From the NCBI RefSeq assembly GCF_016135805.1, contig NZ_JADWOX010000011.1, forward strand, positions 62,001-126,000: 64,000 nucleotides of DNA. Direction: 5' to 3'. A program made the translations under genes and the position numbers. The stretch is from Caulobacter hibisci (GTDB lineage Bacteria; Pseudomonadota; Alphaproteobacteria; Caulobacterales; Caulobacteraceae). This document shows positions 35,032 through 41,763 of the stretch, in pieces. The notes below the pieces were generated by a model. The model worked only from the letters and a program-made list of their open reading frames with translations, searched no databases and was not told where the DNA came from. The stretch's first letter is position 1. Every line of letters starts with the position of its first letter.

Positions 35032-37563
35032 ATGCGACAGCTCATCCTGGCTGTGGCGGCGCTGTGCTGCGTCCTGTTCGCGCGCCCGTGCCTGGCCCGG
35101 CCCTTCACCGTCGACGACCTGCTGTCGGCCGAGACGCTGACCTCGACCACCTTGTCCCCCGACGGTCGCTGGCTCGTGATCCAGTCCGCCGTCGGTCAAC
35201 TGGACGCGCCGCGGTTCGACTACGACACCGCCTACACCCTGGCCGCCAGCCGGCTGCGGGTGGTCGATCTCGACCATCCAGCCGAAGCCATGTTCGTCGG
35301 CGCGCCTTCGAACGAGCTGGGCATGGTCGCGGGCGCCTTCTCGCCCTCGGGGCAGCGCATGCTGATCCATCGCTTGAACGACCATCGGTGGGAGAGCGGC
35401 GTGCTCGACCTATCCAGCCGAAAGGTGACCTGGCTGGGCGTCGGCGCCGATATCGCTGTGCTGGGCCGCACGGCCGCCTGGCTTACGGACGACGAGTTGG
35501 TCCTCATCGCGCGTTCGCCGGGCCAACCTCACCTGCTCCTCCGGCGCGGCTCCGAGCCGCTCGCCACCCTGGGCGAGCGCTGGCGCGCGACTGCCGAGGG
35601 GCAGCTTAGCGCGACGACGATCGGGTCAGGGCGCTTCCTGAGCCGGGGTGGCCAGGCCGTGCCCGCCGAGCTCGTCCACATCAGGCTGAGGACTGGCGAT
35701 AAGTCCGTCCTGGCCAGAGGTGATCTCCTCTATCTCTCGGTGTCGAGCGGCGGTCGCTATGTCGCCGTGGTCGAAGAGGGCGCCGACATCCAGCCTGGCG
35801 CAGGCGACGTCGTGTTCGGCGGCACGGCCATGCGGCGACGTAACCTCATGATCGCCGATCTGACGACGGGCGCGGTCTTGCGTCCTTGCGTCGAGTGCGA
35901 TCTGGCGCCGTTTCTGCTGGCCTGGTCGCCGACCGACGAGAGACTTCTGATCCAGGCGCGCAAGCCTGGGCAGAGCGTCAGCCAGGGACGCTTGATCGTG
36001 GTGACGCCGAGCCCCGCGGAGAAGGCGAGCCTCCATTGGCTGGACGCCTTCCAGCCGACCCCGGGCCAGACCAATGAGGGGTTCGAGATCCCTCACGCCG
36101 GTTGGGTCGAATCCCGCCCCATTGGCTGGGGCAGCTTCATGTCCGGCCAGGAAGCCCGGTGGCGGCGCCTTGACGCCGGCGGTGAGACCTTGCCCGGGCC
36201 CCTGGCCGGCGCCGATCGGCTTCTGACGTCGAAACAAGGCCTCGTGGCGCTGGCGGAGGGACAGCTGCTCAGCGCCGTGCCGAGACACGCGGCCAAGCTG
36301 CTAACTTCCGATTTCACGGCCCTTACTAACACGCCGCCACAGGCGATGGCCGACGGCCTCGTCCGAATAGCGCAGGCGACGGGCATCGTCGGACAGAGCC
36401 GCGGCCGCATCGTGAGACTCGAAAACGGAAAGCTGAAGGACCTGGGTCCGACGACCAGCGGCCTGATCATGGTCGCCGCCAATGGCGGGCGGATCATCAA
36501 CGACCGCGACGCCCAGGGCGTGGTGCGCCTGTTTGTCGAACGGGATGGCCGGCGAACGCTCGTCGCAACCCTCAATCCGCAATTTGCGGTGCTTGATGTG
36601 AATCCGGTTCGCGCGATCCCTCATCCGGGCGTCGGCGGAAAGGCTGTCACCAGCTGGGTGCTGCTGCCGCCGAACTGGCGACCGGGTGATCGCCCGCCCG
36701 TGGTCGTGGTCCCCTATCCAGGCAGGGCAGGCTTCTCGGCGACCAGGCCGCCCGCCGATCTGCGGCCCGGCCTCGCGATCACCTCGATCTCGGCCCAGCT
36801 GATCGCCAGCCAAGGCTACGCCGTACTCTATCCCGACCTGCCGTCGAGCCGATCGGACGATCCCAGCGAGGGGCTGGCCGCGGGAATGTTGAGCGCGGTG
36901 GATGCTGCAGACCGGATGGGCCTGGTCGACGGGACGAAGGTCGCTCTGTGGGGGCACAGCTTCGGGGGGTACGCCGTCCTGGCCGCAGCCGCCCAGTCGT
37001 CTCGCTTCAAGGCGGTCATCGCCTCGGCCGCGATCGCCGACCAGTTCAGCGCCTGGGGCCAGATCCGTGGCGCGGCCGTTCGCACGCGACCAGAGGGCGG
37101 GTTCTCGTTCACGGCCGGCATGGGTTACCTTGAAACCGGCCAGATGAAGGTTGGCGCGCCGCCTTGGGTCGCGCCGGAACGCTATATCAAAAATAGCCCC
37201 TACCTGCAGGCTGCCCGCGTCACCGCGCCGGTGCTCCTGCTGACCGGGGAGCAGGACCTCTTCAGCTCAACACAGAGCGAAGAAATGTTCTCGGCGCTGT
37301 ATCGTCAGGGCAAGGACGCCAAGCTGGTTACCTTCTGGGGGGAGGGCCATGTCGTTCTGTCCCCCGCCAACGTGCGTCGCCTGTATGACGAGGGGCTAGG
37401 CTTTCTTGGCGCGGCGTTCGGCGCTCCCGCCTCGCCCGGCCAAGCGCTCGATCCAAGCACGGGCCCAAAGCTCAAGGACGACCATCGCGATGATGTCACG
37501 ATAAGGATCGCTCCAAATCAGATGCTCGGGCGCGAGCATCGCCTCGACGGCGTCCAACCTTAG
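35032..37563 (+). CDS. Lasso-peptide isopeptidase (S9 prolyl-oligopeptidase family, AtxE2-like)
   Basis: An 843-residue exported serine hydrolase with signal peptide (LAVAALCCVLFARPCLA), an N-terminal WD-like beta-propeller and a C-terminal S9 domain. Catalytic triad visible as Ser643 (WGHSFGGYAV), Asp742 (TGEQDLF) and His773 (GEGHVV). Enzymes of this group, such as AtxE2 of Asticcacaulis, open the macrolactam of lasso peptides after uptake. Its placement after the TonB receptor and opposite the maturation genes supports this. The last ~56 codons overlap the 3' end of the cyclase gene on the other strand; the family-like end is near LGAAFG, so the tail may be an extension formed by loss of an earlier stop. 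Confidence 0.9.
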   Translation: MRQLILAVAALCCVLFARPCLARPFTVDDLLSAETLTSTTLSPDGRWLVIQSAVGQLDAPRFDYDTAYTLAASRLRVVDLDHPAEAMFVGAPSNELGMVAGAFSPSGQRMLIHRLNDHRWESGVLDLSSRKVTWLGVGADIAVLGRTAAWLTDDELVLIARSPGQPHLLLRRGSEPLATLGERWRATAEGQLSATTIGSGRFLSRGGQAVPAELVHIRLRTGDKSVLARGDLLYLSVSSGGRYVAVVEEGADIQPGAGDVVFGGTAMRRRNLMIADLTTGAVLRPCVECDLAPFLLAWSPTDERLLIQARKPGQSVSQGRLIVVTPSPAEKASLHWLDAFQPTPGQTNEGFEIPHAGWVESRPIGWGSFMSGQEARWRRLDAGGETLPGPLAGADRLLTSKQGLVALAEGQLLSAVPRHAAKLLTSDFTALTNTPPQAMADGLVRIAQATGIVGQSRGRIVRLENGKLKDLGPTTSGLIMVAANGGRIINDRDAQGVVRLFVERDGRRTLVATLNPQFAVLDVNPVRAIPHPGVGGKAVTSWVLLPPNWRPGDRPPVVVVPYPGRAGFSATRPPADLRPGLAITSISAQLIASQGYAVLYPDLPSSRSDDPSEGLAAGMLSAVDAADRMGLVDGTKVALWGHSFGGYAVLAAAAQSSRFKAVIASAAIADQFSAWGQIRGAAVRTRPEGGFSFTAGMGYLETGQMKVGAPPWVAPERYIKNSPYLQAARVTAPVLLLTGEQDLFSSTQSEEMFSALYRQGKDAKLVTFWGEGHVVLSPANVRRLYDEGLGFLGAAFGAPASPGQALDPSTGPKLKDDHRDDVTIRIAPNQMLGREHRLDGVQP

Positions 37564-39177
37564 GAGCCCGGCCTTGGCCAAAGCGCCGTCGAGGAGCAGC
37601 TCGCGCAGCTGCGGCGCGGACTGGGCGAGGGCCAGGCCATAGTGGCGACTGAGGTCGCCCTTGGAGCGTCGATCGCGCACCTTCGGCGCCAAGCGGTCAG
37701 CAAAGGCCGCGCGGGCGAAGGCGCGATCATCGCCGTTCGCGGTCAGGATCAGGGAAGGCGTCGCCAGGCCTGCCTCCATCACCGGTTGGGACAGCAGCGG
37801 GTTGACCACGGTGGCGTGGTCCGAGCGCGCCGACCGGCCGGTCACCAACAGCGTGCGCGCCAGGCCCTCGACCTGGGAGCGCTTGGTGAAGCTGCAGCGG
37901 TGGGCGTCATCGAGCCATAGGGGGGCGGCCTGGGCCCGATGGGCGGCGAGGGCGCGTTCGCCTAGCCAGGCGGGCGGCGCTGGTCTGGCTTGACGCACCC
38001 GCGCCGCGTCCAGAAGCCCGAGCCGGATGACGCGCCATATCGAGGTCTTGGCGTTGGCGGCGACCGTGTGCAGCGTTGAAAGGCGCCAGCGCCAGGGCGG
38101 CTGGCCGCGAAACAGGTCGCCGGCCAGCCTTGGGCTACCGCCCTGCATGAAGACGCTGTCGCCGCCTAGGCCGGTAAAGATCTGGTCCGCGCCGACTTGA
38201 GCGCAGCGAGTCGCCAGATCGCGGTCGTAGTCGGCGTCGACGAGACGAAAGCTTGGCCTGGCGCTCGCCCCGGCCTGGGCCAAGCCCGCCAGATCGACAC
38301 CGGCTTGCGGCTTGGGGACCTCGGTAAGCGATAGATCAAGATGAGCGGCCGCCGCTCGAGCGTAGGCGCGCTCGTCGCCGCCGTCGTCCTCGACATAGTA
38401 GTTGATCCACGCCTTGATCTTGGCGGGGTTGGTTCGCTGAAGGGCGGCCGCGACGATTGAGGAGTCGAGACCGCCAGATATCTCCGCGATTGCCGGACCC
38501 TCAGCGCTGGCGAGTGCGGTGACGACGCCGTCGATGGCGCTGGCGAGGGTCTGAGGCGCGTGCTCTGGGGCGTCGGCGCCGGTTCTGACGAAAACGCTCG
38601 GCCGCCATAGAAGCCTTTCCCCACCAGCTGCATCGAGGGATCTGAAAGCGCCGGGCGTGACCGCGGTGACGCCGATCAAGGGTGTCTGGCCGGCCAAATG
38701 CAGACGCTCGACCAGGCTGGCGCCGAGGAGGTTCCAATCGACCGACAGCTGAACGGGCGCGACCGCCCGCAGGGCTGAGCCATAGTCCGACGCAATCACC
38801 CGCAGGCCTTCGGCGCGCCAGGTAAGCGCATCCATCGCGCCGGACGGATCGCGCAGTATGGCTTGCGCCGGCTGCTCTGGAGAGGTGAAGACCGCGATGT
38901 AGCCGCCCCAGCCTCCATCGATGAGGTGGCGGGCGGCTGCAAGCGGCTGCGCCGCCGCTTGCGGTGGTCGTCCGAAATAGTCGCCGATGAGCACAAGCCG
39001 GCCGTCGGCCGAAAGGTGGACCTTGGGTGGGCGCCGGTTTGGCAGCCAAAGCGCCAGGCCGGGGCGGTCATGGGCGAGCGTCCACTGCGATGCGGTCAGT
39101 TCGGCGGCGGCCCGTTGAGCTCGCGCGCTCGCATCGCCATCGGCGGCTCTCCAGGTGAGCAGCACATAGTCGCGCAT
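37396..39177 (-). CDS. Lasso-peptide macrolactam synthetase (C protein, asparagine-synthase-like)
   Basis: A 593-residue homologue of asparagine synthetase B that in lasso pathways adenylates the core Glu/Asp side chain and closes the ring onto Gly1. N-terminal glutaminase-like domain (residues ~1-190, degenerate), then the ATP PP-loop EISGGLDSSIVAAAL near 239-252 and downstream GLGGDSVFMQGG. The C-terminal RDIIAMVVLELWARAWIERL is typical of the family. It starts 1 nt after the B gene, so the two are translationally coupled. Its 3' end overlaps the isopeptidase gene by 168 nt in convergent orientation. Confidence 0.93.
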   Translation of the reverse strand: MRDYVLLTWRAADGDASARAQRAAAELTASQWTLAHDRPGLALWLPNRRPPKVHLSADGRLVLIGDYFGRPPQAAAQPLAAARHLIDGGWGGYIAVFTSPEQPAQAILRDPSGAMDALTWRAEGLRVIASDYGSALRAVAPVQLSVDWNLLGASLVERLHLAGQTPLIGVTAVTPGAFRSLDAAGGERLLWRPSVFVRTGADAPEHAPQTLASAIDGVVTALASAEGPAIAEISGGLDSSIVAAALQRTNPAKIKAWINYYVEDDGGDERAYARAAAAHLDLSLTEVPKPQAGVDLAGLAQAGASARPSFRLVDADYDRDLATRCAQVGADQIFTGLGGDSVFMQGGSPRLAGDLFRGQPPWRWRLSTLHTVAANAKTSIWRVIRLGLLDAARVRQARPAPPAWLGERALAAHRAQAAPLWLDDAHRCSFTKRSQVEGLARTLLVTGRSARSDHATVVNPLLSQPVMEAGLATPSLILTANGDDRAFARAAFADRLAPKVRDRRSKGDLSRHYGLALAQSAPQLRELLLDGALAKAGLLRLDAVEAMLAPEHLIWSDPYRDIIAMVVLELWARAWIERLAGRGGSAERRAKKA

Positions 39178-39178
39178 G

Positions 39179-39808
39179 TCAGACCGCCAGGATCGGCGTG
39201 TAGAGCACCAGACGCTCGGCGCGATCGTCCAGGACCGTGTCGCCGACCTGAAGCCAGCAATGGGCCTCGAAGGACCAGGTCTTGACCCCGAACATCCAGG
39301 TGGCCTCCAGTCCCGCTTGGCGCAGAAAGGCCAGGAGCAGGAAGGAGCGGAAGAAGCAGAGGCCAGGGAACGGCGCCAGCGGCAGCAGAAGGCGAAAGGC
39401 GGCGACGGCTCTGGCTAGGTCCGGGCAAGCCTCGCACGGCGTCGGGGTCCGCCGTGCCGAGCGCGCGTAGGCCAGAATCTGGCGGAAACGGCGACGATAA
39501 TAGTGTCGAAGCGCCACGCCGTAGGCCTTGGCGCCATCGCCAACGATGCGTCCGCTCAAGGCGGCGGGCGGGCAGGCCAGATCGTGGACGGCGCGTTCAG
39601 GGAGCGGTTCGACGGCGCGCTCGTAGGGCGAGGCCAAGCCAGCCTCGAGCAGTTCATGCGCCAGGTCCGCATCGTTCAGACGCCACGGCGGAACGGCGTC
39701 GAAAGACGCGGCGCCGCCAGCAAGGCAGAAGTAGCTCCCGCCGTCGGCGTCAAGGAGGACGACGTCCTGTCCCAGTTTCGCGGCGTGGACGTCAGGGGCC
39801 AACCACAT
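39179..39808 (-). CDS. Lasso-peptide leader peptidase with fused recognition domain (B protein, B1-B2 fusion)
   Basis: A 209-residue protein. Residues 1-80 form a PqqD-like leader-recognition element (GQDVVLLDADGGSYFCLAGG); residues ~95-209 form the transglutaminase-like cysteine protease that cuts the leader, with Cys in PFPGLCFFRSF, His in FEAHCWLQVG and Asp in TVLDDRAERL. Proteobacterial lasso loci have B1 and B2 fused like this, unlike split Gram-positive forms. Lies 72 nt after precursor 1, with a hairpin in the gap. Confidence 0.92.
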   Translation of the reverse strand: MWLAPDVHAAKLGQDVVLLDADGGSYFCLAGGAASFDAVPPWRLNDADLAHELLEAGLASPYERAVEPLPERAVHDLACPPAALSGRIVGDGAKAYGVALRHYYRRRFRQILAYARSARRTPTPCEACPDLARAVAAFRLLLPLAPFPGLCFFRSFLLLAFLRQAGLEATWMFGVKTWSFEAHCWLQVGDTVLDDRAERLVLYTPILAV

Positions 39809-39841
39809 TGGCGTAAATCCGTAAAATCGTACTGCCTGAAA

Positions 39842-39874
39842 GGCGGCGGGACCTCGGCTAAGACGCCCGCCGCC
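39842..39874 (-). terminator. Attenuator hairpin between precursor 1 and the B gene
   Basis: On the minus strand, six bases after the precursor stop: a 9-bp perfect stem GGCGGCGGG / CCCGCCGCC with a 15-nt loop, followed by TTT. Such hairpins after lasso precursor genes are expected to lower read-through so that precursor mRNA exceeds that of the maturation enzymes. Confidence 0.65.
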
Positions 39875-39880
39875 CAGAGC

Positions 39881-39997
39881 TCAGCCCGCCGCTCGTTGCG
39901 GCTGCATGTTCAGCTCGACGCTGTGGTCCTCGCCACCACGGGTCAGGCGCTTGGCCGACCCGACGCGGACGATCAGGACTTTGCGGCCCTTGGTCAT
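39881..39997 (-). CDS. Lasso-peptide precursor 1
   Basis: A 38-codon gene with ATG at 39997 behind CCAGGAGCGCGCC. Leader of 20 residues ending GSAKRLTR, with Thr at -2 as required by lasso B/C enzymes. Predicted core: GGEDHSVELNMQPQRAAG (18 residues). Gly1 and Glu8 would form an 8-residue macrolactam ring, leaving a 10-residue tail with no very bulky plug other than Met11, Gln12, Gln14 or Arg15. Found by reading the minus strand between the B gene and GntR. Cleavage site and ring size follow from the family rules; they are predictions. Confidence 0.9.
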   Translation of the reverse strand: MTKGRKVLIVRVGSAKRLTRGGEDHSVELNMQPQRAAG

Positions 39998-40052
39998 GGC
40001 GCGCTCCTGGTTCTAGGCGGTGCTGGCGCGGCCGCCTGTGGATGGTAAAGGT

Positions 40053-40076
40053 GCGCCGACGCGAGCGCGCCGGCGC
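40053..40076 (-). terminator. Hairpin after precursor 2
   Basis: Minus-strand stem GCGCCG / CGGCGC with a 12-nt loop, followed by ACCTTTACC, nine bases after the precursor 2 stop. Weaker than the hairpin after precursor 1, but in the equivalent position. Confidence 0.4.
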
Positions 40077-40084
40077 TGCGGCCT

Positions 40085-40201
40085 TCAGCCGGTCACCTGC
40101 TTGGGCTGCAGGTTGATCTCGAAGCTCTGGTCGCCGTCGCCCCGGGTCAGGCGCTTGGCCGAACCGATGCGCACGAGGCGGTGCTTGCGGGTCGTGGACA
40201 T
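40085..40201 (-). CDS. Lasso-peptide precursor 2
   Basis: A 38-codon paralogue of precursor 1, ATG at 40201 behind CAAGGAGAGCGTC. Leader ends GSAKRLTR, identical in its last eight residues to precursor 1 (Thr at -2). Predicted core: GDGDQSFEINLQPKQVTG (18 residues), again Gly1 and Glu8 for an 8-residue ring. The two cores share Gly1, Asp4, Ser6, Glu8, Asn10, Gln12, Pro13 and Gly18, so they look like duplicated, diverged products of one pathway. First gene of the A2-A1-B-C unit. Confidence 0.9.
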   Translation of the reverse strand: MSTTRKHRLVRIGSAKRLTRGDGDQSFEINLQPKQVTG

Positions 40202-40216
40202 GACGCTCTCCTTGCT

Positions 40217-40240
40217 AGACGCCGCAAAGTTGCGGCGTCT
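40217..40240 (-). promoter_or_regulatory. 11-bp perfect inverted repeat in the lasso operon leader
   Basis: AGACGCCGCAA-AG-TTGCGGCGTCT lies 15 nt upstream of the precursor 2 ATG, just before its ribosome site. It could be a 5'-UTR hairpin affecting translation, a terminator for upstream transcription, or an operator for the adjacent GntR protein. The AT-rich ACTATATTGGCCCTATAAGG at 40269-40288 may hold the promoter. Confidence 0.55.
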
Positions 40241-40281
40241 CATCGAGCGACCCAGGGCTGTGCATTGAAACTATATTGGCC

Positions 40282-40941
40282 CTATAAGGTGGAGATATTC
40301 GCGCGCGCCCTCATCGCCCGGATGATCTCGGGGGCCAGGTCGCGCCGACGCAGGTGGATCTGGTTCAGGGTCTCGACCATCGCGGCGGGCCCAGCGGCGG
40401 TCGCGGTCTCCAGCGCGGCCAGCTCCCGATCGCCCTCCAGAAGCAATGCTTCGACCTCGATGGCCGGTGCGAGACGGTCGCAGACGCGGCGGTAGACCTC
40501 GAAGAGGGATCGGTTTCCAGCGCTGGCCGCCACCCAGTCGAGGATTTGCGCCGCGCGTTCGGCCGGCGTCAGAGCGTCGACCTCACCCGGCGGCGATAGC
40601 GCCGCGCTCGCGGGCCGCGCGTGAAGGGCCTCGACCAGGTACAGCCTGCGCAGGCCATAGAGTTCCGTAAGATCGGCCACGTCCAGGCGACGCGTGAAGT
40701 AGCCCCGGCCGCGGCGATCTTCGATCAGGCCTTCGCCGGCCAGCCGTGACAGCGCCTCCCGGATAGGTGTCGCCGAAAGGCGCAGATCGTGCGCGAGCGC
40801 CGTGATTGTCAGCGGCTCTCCAAGCGCAAAGCGCCCGTCCCGCAGAGCCTGACGCAAGGAATCCAAGGCCGCGGTGAACGGGTCTTTCCCGTGGACTGGC
40901 GAGTTGAGGGGCATGAAGAGCTCCGGTGTACGCGAGCGCAC
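40282..40941 (-). CDS. GntR-family regulator (FadR/FCD type) of the lasso locus
   Basis: A 219-residue regulator: winged helix (ALDSLRQALRDGRFALGEPL, ITALAHDLRLSATPIREALS, RLAGEGLIEDRRGRGYFTRR) and an all-helical FCD-like C-terminal domain (YGLRRLYLVEALHARPA, IHLRRRDLAPEIIRAMR). It is encoded on the same strand directly upstream of precursor 2, 80 nt away. GntR genes recur next to isopeptidase-type lasso clusters, so control of the precursor operon is likely. Ligand unknown. Confidence 0.85.
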   Translation of the reverse strand: MRSRTPELFMPLNSPVHGKDPFTAALDSLRQALRDGRFALGEPLTITALAHDLRLSATPIREALSRLAGEGLIEDRRGRGYFTRRLDVADLTELYGLRRLYLVEALHARPASAALSPPGEVDALTPAERAAQILDWVAASAGNRSLFEVYRRVCDRLAPAIEVEALLLEGDRELAALETATAAGPAAMVETLNQIHLRRRDLAPEIIRAMRARANISTL

Positions 40942-41226
40942 GCCAGAACATCGCTATGGCACGCCATGGCAAAATGAATACTCGCCATGTGAAAGTTTCA
41001 CAACTAGGCTAAAGTTTCGAAAAGTTGCTACTAAGCGCAATGTAAATGCGCGATGGCGCAGAAAATATGCGCCTGTTGATTGATGTATTATTCTTTGACG
41101 TCGCTGGCGACAGCTGCGACTAACGCCCGCGCGGAAAATGGGCGCCTGTATATCGGCGCCGCCCAGCGGTTTGGCGACTATCGCCAAGCGCAAAACCGCT
41201 GCTACACCTAGGGTAGATGTGTATGC
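40942..41226. promoter_or_regulatory. Regulatory gap between GntR and XRE genes
   Basis: AT-rich for this genome. It holds a direct repeat ATGGCA-CGCC-ATGGCA (40965-40980), a perfect palindrome GTGAAA-G-TTTCAC (40989-41001) upstream of GntR, and a composite hairpin 41165-41200 (AGCGGTTT with AAACCGCT, and GGCGA with TCGCC inside) upstream of the XRE gene. These are good candidates for the operators of the two divergent regulators. Confidence 0.5.
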
Positions 41227-41235
41227 GTGGTTTGG

Positions 41236-41763
41236 ATGAGCAGTAGGGACTCGGACGACAGGGCGCGCGCCAAGCTGCTGTCCGACGCGCTGCGGGCCGT
41301 GCGCAAGATCCGGCCCGCCAAGACCGAAGCGTTAGCCGACGCGCTCGGGCTTTCCGTGCGCGGCTATCAGAACTTCGAAGCCGGCGGTGGGGCGCTCAGC
41401 GTCAAGCACGTTATGAACTTCGGCGCGGCCATCGACTGCGATCCGCTTGGGGTCGCCGCCGCGGTCCAGATCGGTCAGCCACAGTTCGCCGCCTGGGTGG
41501 CCCACAACAAGGCCATGCTGGCGTTCGCCATGACGTTGGAGGAGTTCGTCGAAGAGACGGGCGATGCGATCGCGCACCTGGATACGACCGAGCTCGTCTC
41601 CTGCTATCGCGCCATGTTCAAGGATCTCTCCGCCAAGGCTTTGCAGGCCAAGTCGGCCAAAGACGACTGGCTCGCCCGCCTTGGACGGACCGGGCGGGGA
41701 GACGAGCCGTTCGAACCGGACGGCTCGGCCGATCCGCGCGATCCTGATGATGAGCCGTCATAG
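41236..41763 (+). CDS. XRE-like helix-turn-helix regulator
   Basis: About 175 residues from ATG 41236 (an upstream GTG/ATG at 41227 is also possible). HTH at ~residues 14-60: LSDALRAVRKIRPAKTEALA, DALGLSVRGYQNFEAGGGAL. The C-terminal third is charged and Asp/Pro-rich. It converges on the relaxase gene and overlaps its 3' end by 6 nt. Likely a regulator of the element; target unknown. Confidence 0.8.
   Translation: MSSRDSDDRARAKLLSDALRAVRKIRPAKTEALADALGLSVRGYQNFEAGGGALSVKHVMNFGAAIDCDPLGVAAAVQIGQPQFAAWVAHNKAMLAFAMTLEEFVEETGDAIAHLDTTELVSCYRAMFKDLSAKALQAKSAKDDWLARLGRTGRGDEPFEPDGSADPRDPDDEPS

Noticed and set aside
37564..40281. Third lasso precursor or an ABC exporter (D gene) in the cluster
   Set aside because: No further GSAKRLTR-type short ORF and no ABC transporter gene found; isopeptidase-type clusters usually lack the exporter.
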